Origin: Pontiellaceae bacterium B1224
GTDB taxonomy: Bacteria; Verrucomicrobiota; Kiritimatiellia; Kiritimatiellales; Pontiellaceae
Assembly: GCA_029432815.1 (NCBI GenBank)
Contig: JAROBA010000026.1
Location: forward strand, 1 to 64,000
Length of the DNA stretch: 64,000 nucleotides
Direction: 5' to 3'
The translations under genes were made by a program, and so were the position numbers. Under the pieces are notes generated by a model. It had not been told where the DNA came from. It ran no database searches and worked only from the letters and a program-made list of their open reading frames with translations. Numbering within the stretch: the stretch's first letter is position 1; each line of letters begins with the position of its first letter. Positions 20,822 to 29,888 of this stretch are shown in pieces.

Positions 20822-21685
20822 ATGTATATTTCCGACTATCTCAAAAACAAGCAGGCGCTGGTCGACCTGGCCATCAAAGATTTTCTTCCGTCTGAACAGA
20901 CGCGCCCCGCCCTGCTGCACGAAGCCATGCGCTATTCCGTGCTGAACGGAGGAAAGCGTATTCGCCCGATCCTCTGCATTGCCGCGGCGGAACCTTTCGG
21001 GCTGGCCGATCGCGACGTGCTGGCCCCGGCTGTTTCGCTGGAGCTGTTTCACTGTTCAACGCTGATTCATGATGACCTGCCGTGCATGGACGACGACGAT
21101 CTGCGCCGCGGGCAGCCGACCTCCCACATTAAATACGGCGAAGCCAATGCCATTCTGGCCGGCGATGCTCTGATGATTCTTGCTTTTCAACTGCTGGCTG
21201 AATATGGAGATAGCGCAATCAGTCTGGAGCTGGCGCGAGCCGCCGGTTCGTGCGGTGTGATCGCCGGTCAGGTGGAAGACCTCGCCGCAGAAGGGTGTAA
21301 ACCCAATGCCGATTTAATTAAATTCATTCACTTGAATAAAACCGCCATCCTGATCCGGGCGGCGGTGCGCATGGGGGCCATTGCCGGCGGAGCCCGCGAA
21401 GATGAACTGGAAAACCTGAGTATCTTCGGCGAAAAAATCGGACTGGCCTTCCAGATTGAAGACGACATTCTGGATGAAACCTCGACTGATGAAGTGCTGG
21501 GTAAACCGGCCGGTTCCGATGCCGAACAACATAAGATGACCTACCCTGCAGTTCATGGAATGGCGGAAGCAAAAGCCATGGTCAGAACGCTAACCAACGA
21601 TGCGATTGCTGCATTAGATCTATTGCAGCGCGAAACTCCGGCACTCCGCGGCATTGCGGAATATCTGATGAACCGGGAATATTAA
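20822..21685 (+). CDS. ispA: Polyprenyl (farnesyl/geranylgeranyl) diphosphate synthase
   Basis: A 287-residue trans-prenyltransferase joining isopentenyl diphosphate units. The first aspartate-rich motif is in DDLPCMDDDDLRRG near residues 81-94 and the second is QIEDDILDE near residue 220; NGGKRIRP near residue 40 binds isopentenyl diphosphate. The form of the first motif (DDxxxxD, two residues inserted) is the bacterial type II FPP synthase pattern. Product length cannot be fixed by eye. I use ATG 20822 (MYISDYLKNKQ) with AGGA upstream; the longer frame to 20747 would begin inside the palindrome pair. Confidence 0.93.
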   Translation: MYISDYLKNKQALVDLAIKDFLPSEQTRPALLHEAMRYSVLNGGKRIRPILCIAAAEPFGLADRDVLAPAVSLELFHCSTLIHDDLPCMDDDDLRRGQPTSHIKYGEANAILAGDALMILAFQLLAEYGDSAISLELARAAGSCGVIAGQVEDLAAEGCKPNADLIKFIHLNKTAILIRAAVRMGAIAGGAREDELENLSIFGEKIGLAFQIEDDILDETSTDEVLGKPAGSDAEQHKMTYPAVHGMAEAKAMVRTLTNDAIAALDLLQRETPALRGIAEYLMNREY

Positions 21686-21704
21686 AGGCAACAGCAGAAA
21701 ATAC

Positions 21705-22961
21705 TTACTCCTCAACCACTTTAAGCTCAAGCATGGGAGGAACGGGCCCTTTGGCCGAGCAGATCCAGAAATCGTTCCTCCCCTTATCCAGGGTCAGAAG
21801 AAACTCATTCTCCCCGCATTCAAGGAGCGATGGATCAAGGTCCATTACTAAATCTTTATTCCTGCCGGCCCCGCCGCTGAAGATCGAAACCTCGACACGC
21901 TGGCCGTTCCCGTTTTTGCCGGGCTGAACCCGGTAAAGCCGCAGATCCCCCGCCCCGCCAATATCCAGCTCGCGTCCCAGCACCCGCATGCGGAGTTTAG
22001 CTTCCAGAATCTTTCCTTGCACGTCTTTAAGATCGAAACTCAGCAATCCGTTATAATTCCGAACCGGATCAACCGCAATCATCTGCGGTTCGACCGGGGC
22101 ATTCAACGATTTCGTTGCTGTTGAGACCAGATGAACCATTCTGTATGGCACCGAAGCCAGAGGCCCGTCTGAGGAATCCACCAGGCAACCGGAGTTGACA
22201 ACGACACTTTGTTCGCTGTTTTTCGAATTAAAACGAACGGCTCCGGATGAAACAGAAAGCCTCGTAATTTTTTCCGCCAGCAGCTCGAAAGTTGTTCCCA
22301 GAACAATCACTTCGGCATCACGGGTAACCAGGCGCATCGGCTTTTCTTCAGCCTGTTTATCGACGTCGGCCATTAAGCGGCCCTGCTCCAGCCGAATCCA
22401 TTTGGCCCCATCGTTATCCGTGATGTATACCCGCGATCCGCCCGCCAGACTGATTTCCGTATTTTCTTCCAGATATTGGAACGAAAGCTGACACCCCGGA
22501 GGAATGACCAATCGGTCGCCTACCCGAATCTTCGAGGCGGCATTGAGCTTGCGCACATGTCCATCGTTCACCACAGAGATGGCCTGGCCTTCATAAACGA
22601 AATAATCCGAAACCCGCGCCAACGCTGTGGCGGAGGGTTTGGAAGCGATCATTTCCGAGATCGTCGCCGATTTGGAAAACAGGACGGTTCCGAGCGTGGC
22701 CACGATGGCTACCGCCGCCGCAATGGCCTGAATTTTTCGTTTCCGGGTTTTCCGGGGATTGAAGGAGATGATTTTTTGCGTCTGAAGATGATGGATGTGA
22801 TGCAACAACCACTCATCACGCCCATGAGCAACAAACTGCAGCCTTGCATCCGGATCAGAGCGGAGCAGTTCCTGCAGCTCATTCAGTTCCACCGGCGACA
22901 GTTCACGCAAATAGTATTCTGAAATCAGATCCGGGGTTTTAGTGGAATCCGGTTTATTCAT
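21705..22961 (-). CDS. FecR-type anti-sigma/transmembrane regulator with C-terminal beta-domain
   Basis: A 418-residue membrane regulator paired with the ECF sigma gene upstream. Residues 1-70 are a cytoplasmic anti-sigma-like region (LISEYYLRELSPVELNELQELL). A membrane helix lies near residues 77-97 (IQAIAAAVAIVATLGTVLF). The periplasmic FecR domain follows near 130-235 (KIRVGDRLVIPPGCQLSFQY, then EVIVLGTTFEL). Residues 290-418 look like a CBM96/DNRLRE-type beta-sandwich (NGLLSFDLKDVQG, then EAKLRMRVLG), suggesting sensing of an extracellular polymer. Its start overlaps the sigma stop by four bases. A one-mismatch palindrome lies at 22467-22481. Confidence 0.87.
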   Translation of the reverse strand: MNKPDSTKTPDLISEYYLRELSPVELNELQELLRSDPDARLQFVAHGRDEWLLHHIHHLQTQKIISFNPRKTRKRKIQAIAAAVAIVATLGTVLFSKSATISEMIASKPSATALARVSDYFVYEGQAISVVNDGHVRKLNAASKIRVGDRLVIPPGCQLSFQYLEENTEISLAGGSRVYITDNDGAKWIRLEQGRLMADVDKQAEEKPMRLVTRDAEVIVLGTTFELLAEKITRLSVSSGAVRFNSKNSEQSVVVNSGCLVDSSDGPLASVPYRMVHLVSTATKSLNAPVEPQMIAVDPVRNYNGLLSFDLKDVQGKILEAKLRMRVLGRELDIGGAGDLRLYRVQPGKNGNGQRVEVSIFSGGAGRNKDLVMDLDPSLLECGENEFLLTLDKGRNDFWICSAKGPVPPMLELKVVEE

Positions 22962-23491
22962 TTGATCGCCTCCAGCTGCTGCAGCTGGAAATCAACACAT
23001 TTTCGGAGGCCGTTTTTCATTCGTTTCAACAGCCCGTAGATACCTTGAATGGAACGGCCGACCGTTTTGGATATCTGTGAACAATCAAGCTCTTCCACAT
23101 AGCGCATCTGCATGATATGGCGCTGTTTCTGCGGCAGTTTTTCAACACATCGTTTCAGAGCAAGCTGTCGCTCGGTAATCTCGTCATTATCATACGAAGT
23201 AAACATGGGCACGAAATCCTCGAGCAACTCATAGCTGATATTCAAAGCGTCTTTACCCTTGGCGCGATAGTGGCGCTGAATCTGGTTGCGTGCAATGCCC
23301 ATAAACCAGGGTAATGCCGGGCGTGAGGTATCATAGACCGAGGCTTTTTTGGCCACAACAATCGCGATTTCCTGCAGAATATCCTCCGTGGCATGATAAT
23401 CCCGCGTGGCGGAAAAAACGTAGCCACGCAGTTTCCCCTGGTTCGCATAGAACCGGCGCAGCAATGTTTCAATGAGTACGGCTTCTGACAT
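22958..23491 (-). CDS. ECF-family RNA polymerase sigma factor
   Basis: A 177-residue sigma-70 family protein with region 2 (GYVFSATRDYHATEDILQEIAIVVAKK, then LPWFMGIARNQIQRHYR) and region 4 (CVEKLPQKQRHIMQMRYVEELDCSQISKTVGRSIQGIYGLLKRMKNGL). The pattern and the coupled FecR gene fit the Rhodopirellula/Verrucomicrobium subfamily. AAAGGTG precedes the ATG. The pair probably controls its targets in response to the FecR periplasmic domain; no TonB-dependent receptor is encoded in the window. Confidence 0.93.
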   Translation of the reverse strand: MSEAVLIETLLRRFYANQGKLRGYVFSATRDYHATEDILQEIAIVVAKKASVYDTSRPALPWFMGIARNQIQRHYRAKGKDALNISYELLEDFVPMFTSYDNDEITERQLALKRCVEKLPQKQRHIMQMRYVEELDCSQISKTVGRSIQGIYGLLKRMKNGLRKCVDFQLQQLEAIK

Positions 23492-23578
23492 CGTTCACCT
23501 TTATTAACACAGCATAATCTACGTTCACACCCTCTTTACGCGAAGAAATTAAGGATTAGTCTAAAAAGGTTGAAAAAT

Positions 23579-23593
23579 TTCCAAGGGTTGGAA
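23579..23593. repeat. Iterated palindrome, intergenic copy
   Basis: A perfect TTCCAAGGGTTGGAA between the divergent sigma-factor and permease genes. Confidence 0.9.
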
Positions 23594-23667
23594 CACAAGA
23601 GTCGGTCACGTTATCAGAAGAGATGTTCTGCTCGCAATCAGCCCATGATATCCGTAGAAATAATTGG

Positions 23668-24477
23668 ATGACGTACTTCGACCTCACCATTGCAGAACTG
23701 CTGCTCCGACTGGGCCTGGGTGCCGCAATTGGATTCTGCGTGGGTTTATCCGGCGTCGGGGGCGGTATACTCGGAATGCAGGCCACCTCGTTTGTACTGG
23801 GCCTTGATCCGATTCGGGCCGTCGGAACCACCAGTCTCTATCTTTTCCTGACGAACATTGCGGCCTCCATTCAGCATATCCGCAATAAAAACGTCTCGTG
23901 GGGCTCCATCTGGCCCGTTCTGCTCGGCGCGCTGCCGGCCGACTTTCTGGTCTCGCGCTGGATCAGCGCACAGGGAACCAATCCCGAACTGAAAGCCGGA
24001 CTCGAAAATCTGATCCTGTTCGTTGTTTTCGTGGCCATCGTTGCCATGGCCGTGAACACCCTGAAAAAAACCGCAGACCCGGATGCGACACCCGGCGGGC
24101 GCATTTCCAATTGCTGGAAACGGAAAGTGATCGGATTTATTTTCGGCATCGCTTTCGGATGTATTGTGGGAGCAACGTCTGTCGGGGGCGGCATCCTGCT
24201 GGTACCGGCGCTGATTCTGCTCGGACTCTCCTCGCACCGCACCGTTGGAAGCGCCATTTTCATTACCATGACGCTCACCTGCATCACGGCTTTCACCTAC
24301 GGCATTGAAGGCGAAGTCGACCGCGTCACAGCCATCACCATGGCCATTGGCTCTCTGGTCGGCGTTTTCTTCGGATGCCGCTGTTCGATGGGCATTCCGG
24401 ATAAAGTTCTGAAAAAAACCATGCTCGTGATTATTTTCAGCATCGCCGTCGCCATGCTTTTCACCCGCACAAAATAG
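23668..24477 (+). CDS. TSUP (TauE/SafE) family permease
   Basis: A 269-residue inner-membrane protein with about eight hydrophobic segments. The duplicated glycine motif is clear: GLSGVGGGILGMQATSFVLGLDPIRAVGTTSL near the start and GATSVGGGILLVPALILLGLSSHRTVGSAIF in the second half. The family moves sulfur-containing or organic anions such as sulfite, sulfonates and sulfoacetate; the substrate here is unknown. An SulP-type anion transporter is encoded convergently next door. The start is uncertain: ATG 23668 gives a clean membrane N-terminus, and ATG 23623 would add 15 polar residues. Neither has a strong ribosome site. A one-mismatch palindrome lies at 24105-24119. Confidence 0.88.
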   Translation: MTYFDLTIAELLLRLGLGAAIGFCVGLSGVGGGILGMQATSFVLGLDPIRAVGTTSLYLFLTNIAASIQHIRNKNVSWGSIWPVLLGALPADFLVSRWISAQGTNPELKAGLENLILFVVFVAIVAMAVNTLKKTADPDATPGGRISNCWKRKVIGFIFGIAFGCIVGATSVGGGILLVPALILLGLSSHRTVGSAIFITMTLTCITAFTYGIEGEVDRVTAITMAIGSLVGVFFGCRCSMGIPDKVLKKTMLVIIFSIAVAMLFTRTK

Positions 24478-24504
24478 GCTCATTATCAGATTCCGAGAGA
24501 GATC

Positions 24505-24572
24505 GTGTGGCGCGGACTTTCCAGTCTGCGCTCCTGTTGCTCGGAGTGGGCAGACAGGAAAGTCTGCCCCAC
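24505..24572. repeat. Intergenic inverted repeat, GCAGACTTTCCTGTCTGC family, second copy
   Basis: The left arm at 24505-24530 (GTGTGG...GGACTTTCCAGTCTGC) and right arm at 24548-24572 (GGGCAGACAGGAAAGTCTGC) are near complements, and match the element at 13331-13396. It sits between the convergent TSUP and SulP genes and could form a cruciform or hairpin. Confidence 0.85.
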
Positions 24573-24607
24573 ATTTTTCAGACATTGCACCCAGAAATGG
24601 CGCGATG

Positions 24608-26323
24608 CTAAATCGTGAAACTGATGTCCGACGGCATGCGTGCGAAGACTTCTTCAATGGCATGCTCGTAGGTCCCGAAAAAGTTTTCCCGGCCCACCCG
24701 CTCCACCAACCCGCTGCTTTCCAGCACTTCGAGCACCTGCTGCTTCACCCCGACAAACATCAGCTGAATGCCTCTGTGCCGCAACTGTCCGTGCAGCTCC
24801 TTGAGCATCTCCGTGCCGGAAGAATCAATTTCATTGATCCCGCTGAAAATGATCGCCACATTCCGGCTCTCCGGAACCCGTTCCAAATGCTGATGAACCT
24901 GATCTTCAAAATAGGCCGCATTGGCGAAAAACAACCGGCCGTCCAGCTGGATCGCCGGCAGATTTCGGTCCACTTCCAATCCATGGAAATCCGCATCGCG
25001 CAGCGCACCGTCCGGGTGCCGACCCAACAGGGAAACATGCGGTCGCATCATTTTATAGAGGTGCATAAAGATAGAAACCGATGCCCCCAGCAGAATGCCC
25101 TTTTCCAGCTGCGGTGCAAAAAACAGCGTACCGGCAAATGTCACCCACGCCGCAACGCCGTCGGCTTTGGTGACCTTTATGAACGACGCAAGCTGCTTGA
25201 AATTCATCAGCTTGATGACGGCCGCAATGATGATCGCCGCCAGCACTGTTTTCGGCAGGTAATAGAAGAGCGGCGTGCAGACCAGCAGAAAAACGAGCAC
25301 AAACAGACCGGTAAAAACGGCGGCCAGGCCGCTACGGGCCCCACTGGCAAAATTCAAGGCTGAACGGGAAAAGGACCCGTTAATCGGCTGCCCGCCGGAA
25401 AAAGCCGCACCGAACGAAGCCAGCGCCTGCCCGACCGCCTCCTGGTTCACATTCAGCTTTTGATGACTGCGCGCCGCAATACCGCGCGCCACGGAACACG
25501 TTTCCATGAAACCGACAAACGCAAAAATCAGCGCCCCCGGCAGCAGCTTCATTGTATTTCCAAGGTCTGGAACCGGCCAGACCGGTTTTGGCAGCCCCGC
25601 CGGAATCGTCCCGACAATCGCCAGCGGATGCGCCGTTTGCACCGGATCGCTCAAACCCAGGAAATAGACCGCCGCCGTGGCCAGCGATGCAATAATGAGC
25701 GCCACCGGCACCCGCGGAAAAAAGCGGCGGCCGACGAGCAGCAGAATTAAGGAAACCGCTCCGATCAGCAGACTGGCGACATTCACAGAATTGAGCTGAC
25801 TGAACAGGCCGGCCAAATCGCCCAGCATATGATCCGAACGCGCCAGCGGAATCCCGAGTATTTTCCCCAGCTGCGAAACGGCAATCAAAATACCGCCTGC
25901 ATTAATGAAACCTTCAATCACCGGGCGCGAAAGAAAATTGATGATGAAGCCCAGCCGGAAAATGGCAATCAGCGCCCAGATGATGCCGACCAGAAAACCC
26001 AGCTGAACGGCCAGTTTCACATATTCGGCCGATCCTGCCGCGGTCAGCGGCATCAGAACAGCAGCCACAATCAGCGCCATCGTGGCACCCGGTCCCGTTT
26101 GAAGATGTTTTGATGACCCCCAGAGTCCTCCAAGAATTACCGGAATGAAGGCGGCATAGAGCCCCGCCCATACAGGAAGCCCGGCCAGTTCGGCATAGGC
26201 CATCGACTGAGGAATCAGCACCAGCGCAACCGTAAGCCCTGCAAGCAGATCGGAACGTATTTCCGCGATCCCCATCGGGAACCACGCAACAAACGGAAAC
26301 CATTTTTTACTCAATAAACGCAC
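24608..26323 (-). CDS. SulP family anion transporter with STAS domain
   Basis: A 571-residue inner-membrane transporter. The first family signature is near residues 27-65 (DLLAGLTVALVLIPQSMAYAELAGLPVWAGLYAAF), followed by GSSKHLQTGPGATMALIVAAVL. After 10-14 hydrophobic segments a cytoplasmic STAS domain (about residues 430-550) shows NVAIIFSGINEIDSSGTEMLKELHGQL. Members carry sulfate, bicarbonate or other anions; the exact substrate cannot be told. The start is GTG with AAGGTG upstream. One-mismatch palindromes lie at 24974-24988 and 25558-25572. Confidence 0.93.
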   Translation of the reverse strand: MRLLSKKWFPFVAWFPMGIAEIRSDLLAGLTVALVLIPQSMAYAELAGLPVWAGLYAAFIPVILGGLWGSSKHLQTGPGATMALIVAAVLMPLTAAGSAEYVKLAVQLGFLVGIIWALIAIFRLGFIINFLSRPVIEGFINAGGILIAVSQLGKILGIPLARSDHMLGDLAGLFSQLNSVNVASLLIGAVSLILLLVGRRFFPRVPVALIIASLATAAVYFLGLSDPVQTAHPLAIVGTIPAGLPKPVWPVPDLGNTMKLLPGALIFAFVGFMETCSVARGIAARSHQKLNVNQEAVGQALASFGAAFSGGQPINGSFSRSALNFASGARSGLAAVFTGLFVLVFLLVCTPLFYYLPKTVLAAIIIAAVIKLMNFKQLASFIKVTKADGVAAWVTFAGTLFFAPQLEKGILLGASVSIFMHLYKMMRPHVSLLGRHPDGALRDADFHGLEVDRNLPAIQLDGRLFFANAAYFEDQVHQHLERVPESRNVAIIFSGINEIDSSGTEMLKELHGQLRHRGIQLMFVGVKQQVLEVLESSGLVERVGRENFFGTYEHAIEEVFARMPSDISFTI

Positions 26324-26483
26324 AGATTAATCACCTTTAAAACGCCTTTAATATGTCTATTCCGATAATATATCAAGCTTTTGATTCCGTATCTTAATCC
26401 CACCCAAGTGATCAGGAGCCGGAAAAAGTTCATGTCCCGATTCAAGGGAATCGGCAACGTGGACGCGCATTCCTTGTTAAATG

Positions 26484-26514
26484 AAAAAGCCCCGCCGAAG
26501 TGGCGGAGCTTTTT
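26484..26514. terminator. Bidirectional rho-independent terminator
   Basis: AAAAAGC-CCCGCC, a short loop and GGCGGAGCTTTTT form a hairpin with flanking A/T runs. It lies past the end of the acyl-CoA dehydrogenase gene. The rest of 26324-26551 holds only this, a palindrome copy and the SulP upstream region. Confidence 0.8.
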
Positions 26515-26534
26515 GCGTTCCTGACCTTGGAAAG

Positions 26535-26549
26535 TTCCAAGGGTTGGAA
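26535..26549. repeat. Iterated palindrome, intergenic copy
   Basis: A perfect TTCCAAGGGTTGGAA two bases past the acyl-CoA dehydrogenase stop; a half-site TTGGAA stands just before it. Confidence 0.9.
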
Positions 26550-26551
26550 GT

Positions 26552-27712
26552 TTATTTCGAGGCGTATTCTTTCACGAGGGCATTGCCGACGATGTCGCGC
26601 TGAATCTGGTTGGTGCCTTCGTAGATCTGGAGGATCTTGGCATCGCGCATCATCTTTTCGACGGGATATTCCTTCATGAAGCCGTAGCCGCCGAGCACCT
26701 GAACGGCATCGGTGGTGACGGACATGGCGACGTCGCCCGCATAGTATTTACACATGGCGGAAATCTTGGAGACATCCTTTACGCCGGCGTCGAGAGTACG
26801 GCAGGCCGCATAGGTAATGGCACGCGCGGTTTCGACTTTGGTGGACATTTCAGCCAGCATCCAGAGCAGGCCCTGGTTGGCAATGACCGGTTTGCCGAAC
26901 TGCTTGCGCACCTTGGCATATTTGACGGCTTCGTCGAGTGCGCCCTGCGCAAGACCCACGCCCTGCGCTGCGATACCCGGACGGGAAACGTCGAACGTTT
27001 TCATGGCGAGCAGGAAGCCCATGCCTTCACGGCCGATTACATTTTCAGCCGGCACTTCGCAATCTTCAAAAACGAGCTCGCGGGTGGCGGAAGCGCGGAT
27101 ACCGAGCTTGTCTTCTTTTTTACCGAAGCTGAAGCCGGGCGTGTCCTTTTCAACAATAAAGCAGGAAACGCCGCGCGAGCCCTTGGCTTTGTTGGTGACC
27201 GCAAATACGGTGTAGATATCCGCTTCGCCGCCATTGGTGATCCACTGCTTGGTGCCATTGAGGATATATTTATCGCCTTTTTTCACGGCCGTCGTCTGGA
27301 TGCCGCCTGCGTCGGAACCGGCATTGGCTTCAGTCAGACCGAAAGCCGCCCATTTTTCGCCGGTCGCCAGCGGAGAGAGGTATTTCTTTTTCTGCTCGTC
27401 GGAACCGCCGATAATGATCGGATCGGCGCCGAGAGCGTTGGCCGCATAGGATACGGAAACGCCGATACAGTATTTAGACATGGTTTCGATGGCCATACAG
27501 AAGCCGAGCTGATCCGCGCCGAATCCGCCGTACTCTTCCGGAATGTAGAGCCCCATCAGATCCATCTGAGCGAGTTCTTTCAGAAGGTCCGCCGGGAAGA
27601 TGCCCTTTTCGTCGAGCTCCGCACGAACCGGAACAATGCGTTCTTTACCGAAATCGTCGATCAGGTCGATGATCTCCTGTTGCTCTTCACTGATTCCCCA
27701 ATTGATAGCCAT
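26552..27712 (-). CDS. Acyl-CoA dehydrogenase
   Basis: A 386-residue flavoenzyme oxidising acyl-CoA and passing electrons to the electron-transfer flavoprotein. Signatures are FGLTEANAGSDAGG near residue 130, WITNGGEADIYTVFA near 160, and the catalytic-base region LQIYEGTNQIQRDIVG near 360-375, with Glu in the position used by short- and medium-chain enzymes. TAGGAG precedes the ATG. The electron acceptor genes etfA and etfB lie just upstream on the same strand, with trxB in between. Chain-length specificity cannot be set from sequence alone; a butyryl-CoA-type role would fit an anaerobe. Confidence 0.95.
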   Translation of the reverse strand: MAINWGISEEQQEIIDLIDDFGKERIVPVRAELDEKGIFPADLLKELAQMDLMGLYIPEEYGGFGADQLGFCMAIETMSKYCIGVSVSYAANALGADPIIIGGSDEQKKKYLSPLATGEKWAAFGLTEANAGSDAGGIQTTAVKKGDKYILNGTKQWITNGGEADIYTVFAVTNKAKGSRGVSCFIVEKDTPGFSFGKKEDKLGIRASATRELVFEDCEVPAENVIGREGMGFLLAMKTFDVSRPGIAAQGVGLAQGALDEAVKYAKVRKQFGKPVIANQGLLWMLAEMSTKVETARAITYAACRTLDAGVKDVSKISAMCKYYAGDVAMSVTTDAVQVLGGYGFMKEYPVEKMMRDAKILQIYEGTNQIQRDIVGNALVKEYASK

Positions 27713-27740
27713 GTCTTTCTCCTAGTTAGTTAACCCATTT

Positions 27741-27825
27741 CCGATTGCCGATTTTTGATTGCCGATTTGTCGCCTTGTCCGCCGGAGCCTTGGCAAAGGC
27801 GGAAGTCCCATAAATCGGCAATCGG
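27741..27825. repeat. Composite intergenic inverted repeat
   Basis: The outer arms CCGATTGCCGATTT (27741) and AAATCGGCAATCGG (27812-27825) are complementary, with a second degenerate copy of the left arm inside. Between them, 27771-27809 contains AGCCTTGGCAAAGGC, shared with the prepilin-leader repeat. One repeat appears to have inserted into another. Confidence 0.75.
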
Positions 27826-27851
27826 CATTCTAAAATCAAAAAATTATTTCC

Positions 27852-28772
27852 CTACTCCCCTTGCGCTTCGAGGAAGCGTTCGGCTTCCAGCGCGGCCGCA
27901 CAGCCGGTACCGGCGGCGGTTACTGCCTGACGGTAGATCGCATCGGAAACATCGCCCGCCGCATAGACGCCTTCATATTTTGTCTTCACGCCGTCAGCAA
28001 TGAGATACCCGACGTCGTCCATTTCCAGTTGTTCAAATGCATCAGTGTTTGGCTTATGGCCGATCGCCGAAAAATATCCAGAGGCTGGAATATCCCTCGT
28101 TTCGCCGGTGTTCACATCTTTAATCCGCACACCGGTCACGCCGGAATCGTCGCCGAGAATTTCGTCGATGGTAGAGTTCCAGGCCATTTCGATCTTCGGG
28201 TGGTTAATGGCCCGATCGGCCATGATCTTGGAGGCGCGAAGCTCGTCTCTACGGTGGACGAGTGTGACCTTTGAAGCAAACTTGGTAAGAAAGGTCGCTT
28301 CTTCACAGGCGGTATCGCCGCCACCGACGACGACGACCGGAACGTCTTTATAAAACGCGCCATCGCAGGTGGCACAGGCGGAAACACCGCGGCCCATAAA
28401 TTTCTGCTCCGATTCGAGGCCCAGGTACTTGGCAGTTGCTCCGGTGGCAATAATCACCGTTTTGGCTTCGATCGGTTCACCAACCATCATTTCGAGCTTA
28501 AACGGACGCTTTGAAAAGTCGGCTTTGGCAACGGCGTCGTATTCCGCAAAGCGGGTTCCGAAACGAGCCGCCTGCGCTTTAAACTTGTCCATCATTTCCG
28601 TGCCGTCGATGCCATCGGGGAAGCCCGGATAGTTTTCGACTTCGGTGGTGGTGGTGAGCTGTCCGCCCGGCTGCATGCCTTCAATAACAAGTGGATTGAG
28701 GTTGGCGCGGGCACAGTAGATTGCGGCGGTCATGCCGGCGGCACCGGCTCCGATAATTACAACATTTTCCAT
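27852..28772 (-). CDS. trxB: Thioredoxin reductase
   Basis: A 306-residue NADPH-dependent flavoprotein. The FAD-binding motif is [20 protein letters not shown] near the start, the redox-active CATCDGAFY near residues 135-143, and the NADPH motif [13 protein letters not shown] near 152. The C-terminal FAD motif [34 protein letters not shown] is complete. AAGGA precedes the ATG. Inserted repeats lie on both sides, so it may be transcribed separately from its acyl-CoA dehydrogenase and etf neighbours. Confidence 0.96.
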   Translation of the reverse strand: MENVVIIGAGAAGMTAAIYCARANLNPLVIEGMQPGGQLTTTTEVENYPGFPDGIDGTEMMDKFKAQAARFGTRFAEYDAVAKADFSKRPFKLEMMVGEPIEAKTVIIATGATAKYLGLESEQKFMGRGVSACATCDGAFYKDVPVVVVGGGDTACEEATFLTKFASKVTLVHRRDELRASKIMADRAINHPKIEMAWNSTIDEILGDDSGVTGVRIKDVNTGETRDIPASGYFSAIGHKPNTDAFEQLEMDDVGYLIADGVKTKYEGVYAAGDVSDAIYRQAVTAAGTGCAAALEAERFLEAQGE

Positions 28773-28790
28773 ATCAGTATCCTTTGTAAG

Positions 28791-28865
28791 TTGGATTATT
28801 GGATGAATGGATTACAGGATTGTTCCAGACAATTCAAACCGCCAATCCACTCAATCAATCATCCA
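28791..28865. repeat. Intergenic inverted repeat, TTGGATTATTGGAT family
   Basis: The left arm TTGGATTATTGGATGAATGG (28791) and right arm CAATCAATCATCCAA (ending 28865) are imperfect complements with central spacing, filling most of the etfA-trxB gap. Confidence 0.7.
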
Positions 28866-28886
28866 AAAGTCCATTGCAGCAGGCTG

Positions 28887-29888
28887 CTATGCTTTCGCTG
28901 CGGCGATCTGCTTCTGGAATTCAGGAACCAGTTCGTGCAAGTCGCCGATCAGGCCGAAATCGGCAATATCGAAGATCGGCGCATCGGGGTCCTTATTGAT
29001 CGCAATAATCATGTCGGAACTCTGCATACCGGCCAGATGCTGAATCGCGCCGGAAATCCCGCAGGCGATGTAAACCACCGGACAAACGGTTTTACCGGTC
29101 TGTCCCACCTGGTGATGGTGCGAAATCCAGCCCGCATCCACCGTGGCACGGGAAGCCCCGACCGCCGCGCCCATTTCAGCTGCGAGGTCGTAGATGACTT
29201 TAAAGTTCTCAGGCTTTCCAACACCGCGTCCGCCGGAAACGATGAACTGTGCCGCGTTGAGGTCGATGCTGTTATCATCGGCTTCGTGAACCGATTCCAA
29301 TCGGCGCATCCGTTCAGGCACGCCGGAAAGGTCGACTTCATATTTGATCTGCTCGCCGGTTTCGTTATCAGACAGCTTGGTCTTTTTGAAAACATTCGAG
29401 CGGACGGTCGACATTTGTGGTCGATGATCGGGACAGATGATGGTGGCCATAATGTTTCCACCGAAAGCCGGACGGGTTTGCAGCAGGTTGCCTGCTTCAA
29501 CATCGTAGTCGAGTTCGGTACAGTCAGCCGTAAGACCGGCATCCACCATAACGGCCACGGTCGGTGCCAGGCTGCGTCCGATCGTGGTGGCTCCGTAGAG
29601 CACGATTTCCGGTTTCACTTCGTTGATCAGCTGAGCAACGGCCCGGGAATAGTAATCGTTCTGATAGTCGGCCAGTTTCGGATCGTCGATGGTATACACC
29701 TTCTTCGCTCCGAAGTTATAAAGCTCCTGACAAAGTTCGGCGCCATTGGCGGAAGGTAGAACCGCACAAAGTGTGAAGCCCGCTTTTTCCGCCAGAATCT
29801 GACCCTGACTGAGAAGTTCCTGCACCACACCGGCAATCTTGCCTTCGCGTTGCTCCGCATAGACCCAAAGTTCTTTTGTGGTGCTCAT
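28887..29888 (-). CDS. etfA: Electron-transfer flavoprotein subunit alpha
   Basis: A 333-residue FAD-binding subunit that accepts electrons from acyl-CoA dehydrogenases. The C-terminal FAD domain shows SGGRGVGKPENF, LAAEMGAAVGASRATVDAGW, VGQTGKTVCPVVYIACGISGAIQHLAGM, and INKDPDAPIFDIADFGLIGD, all typical of the family. The ATG overlaps the etfB stop (ATGA). The subunits and the nearby dehydrogenase make a local beta-oxidation or butyryl-CoA electron-transfer unit. Confidence 0.97.
   Translation of the reverse strand: MSTTKELWVYAEQREGKIAGVVQELLSQGQILAEKAGFTLCAVLPSANGAELCQELYNFGAKKVYTIDDPKLADYQNDYYSRAVAQLINEVKPEIVLYGATTIGRSLAPTVAVMVDAGLTADCTELDYDVEAGNLLQTRPAFGGNIMATIICPDHRPQMSTVRSNVFKKTKLSDNETGEQIKYEVDLSGVPERMRRLESVHEADDNSIDLNAAQFIVSGGRGVGKPENFKVIYDLAAEMGAAVGASRATVDAGWISHHHQVGQTGKTVCPVVYIACGISGAIQHLAGMQSSDMIIAINKDPDAPIFDIADFGLIGDLHELVPEFQKQIAAAKA

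Noticed and set aside
28075-28095. ATCCAGAGGCTGGAAT as a palindrome copy in trxB
   Set aside because: Three arm mismatches; at that level chance matches are expected.
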